Shown here piece after piece: positions 62,312 through 64,000 of a stretch of DNA of 64,000 nt. Both the position numbers and the translations under genes were made by a program. This DNA is from Tindallia californiensis (GTDB taxonomy: Bacteria; Bacillota; Clostridia; Peptostreptococcales; Tindalliaceae). Numbering within the stretch: position 1 is the first letter of the stretch; each line of letters begins with the position of its first letter. Under the pieces are notes generated by a model that made no database searches, was not told the DNA's origin, and worked only from the letters and a program-made list of their open reading frames with translations. Location: assembly GCF_900107405.1 (NCBI RefSeq), contig NZ_FNPV01000004.1, positions 62,001 to 126,000 of the forward strand. The letters are read 5' to 3'.

Positions 62312-64000
62312 ATGCCTACGATAAAGGCTGTTTTATTAAAGACACCATCTGTTTTACTGGATGGTGAGTCCGTGCGTCTTCCTTATCGAAAAGCAGAAGC
62401 AGCGTTTTATTATTTATTAGTGAATGGCAAAGCATCTCGGTCGGAGCTAATGCATTTGTTATGGGGAGATTTTCCGGAAGAAACGGCACGAAAAAATTTG
62501 AGGAATGCCCTTTACAAAATTCGAAAGACAATCGGGGAAGAAGGGATTTTGACACCGAATCAAAAAGAACTACTTCTTAATCCGCAATGGCGATGGAGTA
62601 CCGATCTTCAACATTTCCTGCTGGAAAAAAAGGACACATGGAAACAGTATCAGCAGGAATTCCTGCAGGGATTTTCGGTGAAAGATGCAGAGGATTTTGA
62701 GGGGTGGATGTTGAAAAAAAGACAGGAATACGAAGAACTTTATTTAAGAAAACTACATCATGAAATAAAGAAAGCAGAAGAAATAGGAGACGTTGATGAG
62801 ATTTTAGAATTAGGAAAAGCCTTAATACGGAAAGATGAATTTGACGAAGAGGCAAGAAGAAAAGTGATGGAGGCATATCTGCAAAAGCGACAGTTTCATA
62901 AGGCGGTACAGGTTTATGAGGAAACCGTTCAGGTCTTAAAAGAAGAACTTGGGATTCAGCCAGAAGCTCGCACAAAAGCACTTTACGAAAAAGTATTGAG
63001 TCAACGTCAGCCAGAAGTATTGTCTGAAAGCCGTAAAGGAAAAGCCGTTATTTTCGGTCGGGAAAAAGAATGGCAACAACTTCAAAGGGAAGTAAGCACT
63101 TTTTTTAGGAAGACCTCTCCCAAAATAATTATGATATGCGGAGAAGCAGGTATAGGAAAAACTTTGTTGGTTCAAAAGTTTCTTGAAAGTGAAATATCTC
63201 CCGAAGTCGAAGTACTGGAGTCTAATTGTTATCAACAAGAAGAAAATTTTCTGTTAAAACCATGGCAACCTGTTTTTTCGCAGCTAGCAACCCTGCTGGA
63301 GATGAATGAGATACATTTGCCCGAAACTTGGATCTATCAGATATCCAGACAGTTTCCAATTTTTGAATCTTTGCTTGCCTCTGGCACAGAAAAGCTGCAA
63401 GAAAGGGCATTAGAAGAAGGACAAGGATTAAATCTTATTGAAGCAGTTGTGGGGATGTTGAAAAAAGTAACGATCAATAAAAAATTGATTTTTGTATTTG
63501 AGGATTTGCATTGGATGGATTCTGTGAGTTTACAGCTATTACAGCGGATTTTACAGGAAAAAACCTTATCAGTATTATTTTTAATAACCATAAGAGATGG
63601 GTATGAAAATCGAAAAGCGTCTTTAACGGCAATGACAAGACATAAAAGTTCTTTGGTGGAAATCAACTTAAGGCGATTCAGCTTTGAGGAGACATTGAAA
63701 TGGCTCGAAGGAGAAGCAGGGAAGGAAAAGCTGGACAAGAATGACGGTAAAAAAATATATAATGAGACTCGAGGGAATCCCTTTTTTGTAGCAGAATACA
63801 TCAATGCATTACAAACATGTGGAAGTACTAAAAAACTTTCCGTAAAAGCTCAGAATATTTTACAGAGTCGGTTGCAGGAAATGGCGGAAGAAACAAGAAA
63901 GCTGCTAGAGCTGATTTCCCTTTTCTTTCATCGGGTTCCAGTAAGTCGTGTGGCAGGTATCAGTAGTGCTGACGATATGGAAGTGGCCGAAATGTTGGAG
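62312..64000 (+). CDS. SARP/BTAD-type transcriptional regulator with AAA+ domain (partial)
   Basis: Open to the end of the window: 563 codons without a stop. ATG 62312 follows GGAGGG. Residues 1-95 form a winged-helix DNA-binding domain (SRSELMHLLWGDFPEETARK, LRNALYKIRKTIG), 95-245 a bacterial activator domain with TPR-like helices (VYEETVQVLKEELGIQP), then an ATPase: MICGEAGIGKTLLV (Walker A), IFVFEDLHWMDSVSLQLL (Walker B) and GNPFFVAEYI. Large regulators of this kind (AfsR/LAL-like) respond to nutrients or stress. The missing C terminus likely holds TPR repeats. Confidence 0.88.
   Translation, partial: MPTIKAVLLKTPSVLLDGESVRLPYRKAEAAFYYLLVNGKASRSELMHLLWGDFPEETARKNLRNALYKIRKTIGEEGILTPNQKELLLNPQWRWSTDLQHFLLEKKDTWKQYQQEFLQGFSVKDAEDFEGWMLKKRQEYEELYLRKLHHEIKKAEEIGDVDEILELGKALIRKDEFDEEARRKVMEAYLQKRQFHKAVQVYEETVQVLKEELGIQPEARTKALYEKVLSQRQPEVLSESRKGKAVIFGREKEWQQLQREVSTFFRKTSPKIIMICGEAGIGKTLLVQKFLESEISPEVEVLESNCYQQEENFLLKPWQPVFSQLATLLEMNEIHLPETWIYQISRQFPIFESLLASGTEKLQERALEEGQGLNLIEAVVGMLKKVTINKKLIFVFEDLHWMDSVSLQLLQRILQEKTLSVLFLITIRDGYENRKASLTAMTRHKSSLVEINLRRFSFEETLKWLEGEAGKEKLDKNDGKKIYNETRGNPFFVAEYINALQTCGSTKKLSVKAQNILQSRLQEMAEETRKLLELISLFFHRVPVSRVAGISSADDMEVAEMLE

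Overview
The window looks like chromosome of a low-to-mid GC, anaerobic, spore-forming Firmicute (class Clostridia; perhaps an Alkaliphilus/Natronincola/Tindallia-like amino-acid fermenter, which is inference). Pointers are the two-subunit iron-sulfur L-serine dehydratase, a clostridial 2[4Fe-4S] ferredoxin, a SpoIIM-family protein, a sigma-54 system, strong AGGAGG ribosome sites with many GTG/TTG starts, and an in-frame UGA at the active site of a peroxiredoxin, which implies selenocysteine use. No rRNA, tRNA, CRISPR array, phage or insertion sequence is visible.

Layout. 1-7 kb: glycerol kinase behind a promoter and a leader terminator, a tiny oxidoreductase-like remnant, serine dehydratase sdaAB-sdaAA on the minus strand, an EAL phosphodiesterase and a lipoteichoic-acid-synthase-like protein. 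7-11 kb (minus): ATPase, exported repeat protein and FtsX-type permease forming one exporter-like operon behind a consensus promoter with a dyad at the start site. 11-19.5 kb: an iron/metal region. Two promoters share a Fur-box-like 15-mer, followed by an operon with a FecBCD-type importer, a soluble binding-protein-like protein, a methyltransferase, a cysteine-rich HypB/UreG-like GTPase and a stand-alone ABC ATPase. 19.5-22 kb: a small Cys/His peptide, an ArsR regulator and an ABC-2 exporter. 22-26.4 kb (minus): a P-type metal ATPase embedded among three extra proteins that repeat its N-terminal domain. 26.5-31.4 kb: MarR-MATE, a ketopantoate-reductase-like enzyme, ferredoxin, a WYL regulator and a GyrI-like effector-binding protein.

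31.4-33.4 kb is decayed: an HD-GYP tail, a broken PAS/SARP chimera, a candidate structured RNA and a 24-residue membrane peptide. 33.4-38.4 kb: FtsX permease, ATPase, lipoprotein adaptor and FMN-binding protein. 38.6-43.2 kb: an eight-gene operon (DUF5320, DUF134, two NifX-like proteins, two ferredoxin-bearing MinD-like ATPases, an Mrp/NBP35 ATPase and a Fur-family regulator) whose promoter carries two copies of one palindrome. 43-51.5 kb: aroD, a membrane protein with CheY, EamA exporter, a hybrid histidine kinase, an MFS transporter and a TraB-family protein.

51.5-58.8 kb: a sigma-54 activator, then a -24/-12 promoter driving dcuC, an M20 peptidase, a dipeptide epimerase and isoaspartyl dipeptidase, which reads as a regulon for using unusual acidic dipeptides. 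58.8-64 kb: an exported peptidoglycan-binding protein, SpoIIM-like protein, hydrolase, the selenocysteine peroxiredoxin and the start of a SARP/AAA regulator that runs off the end.
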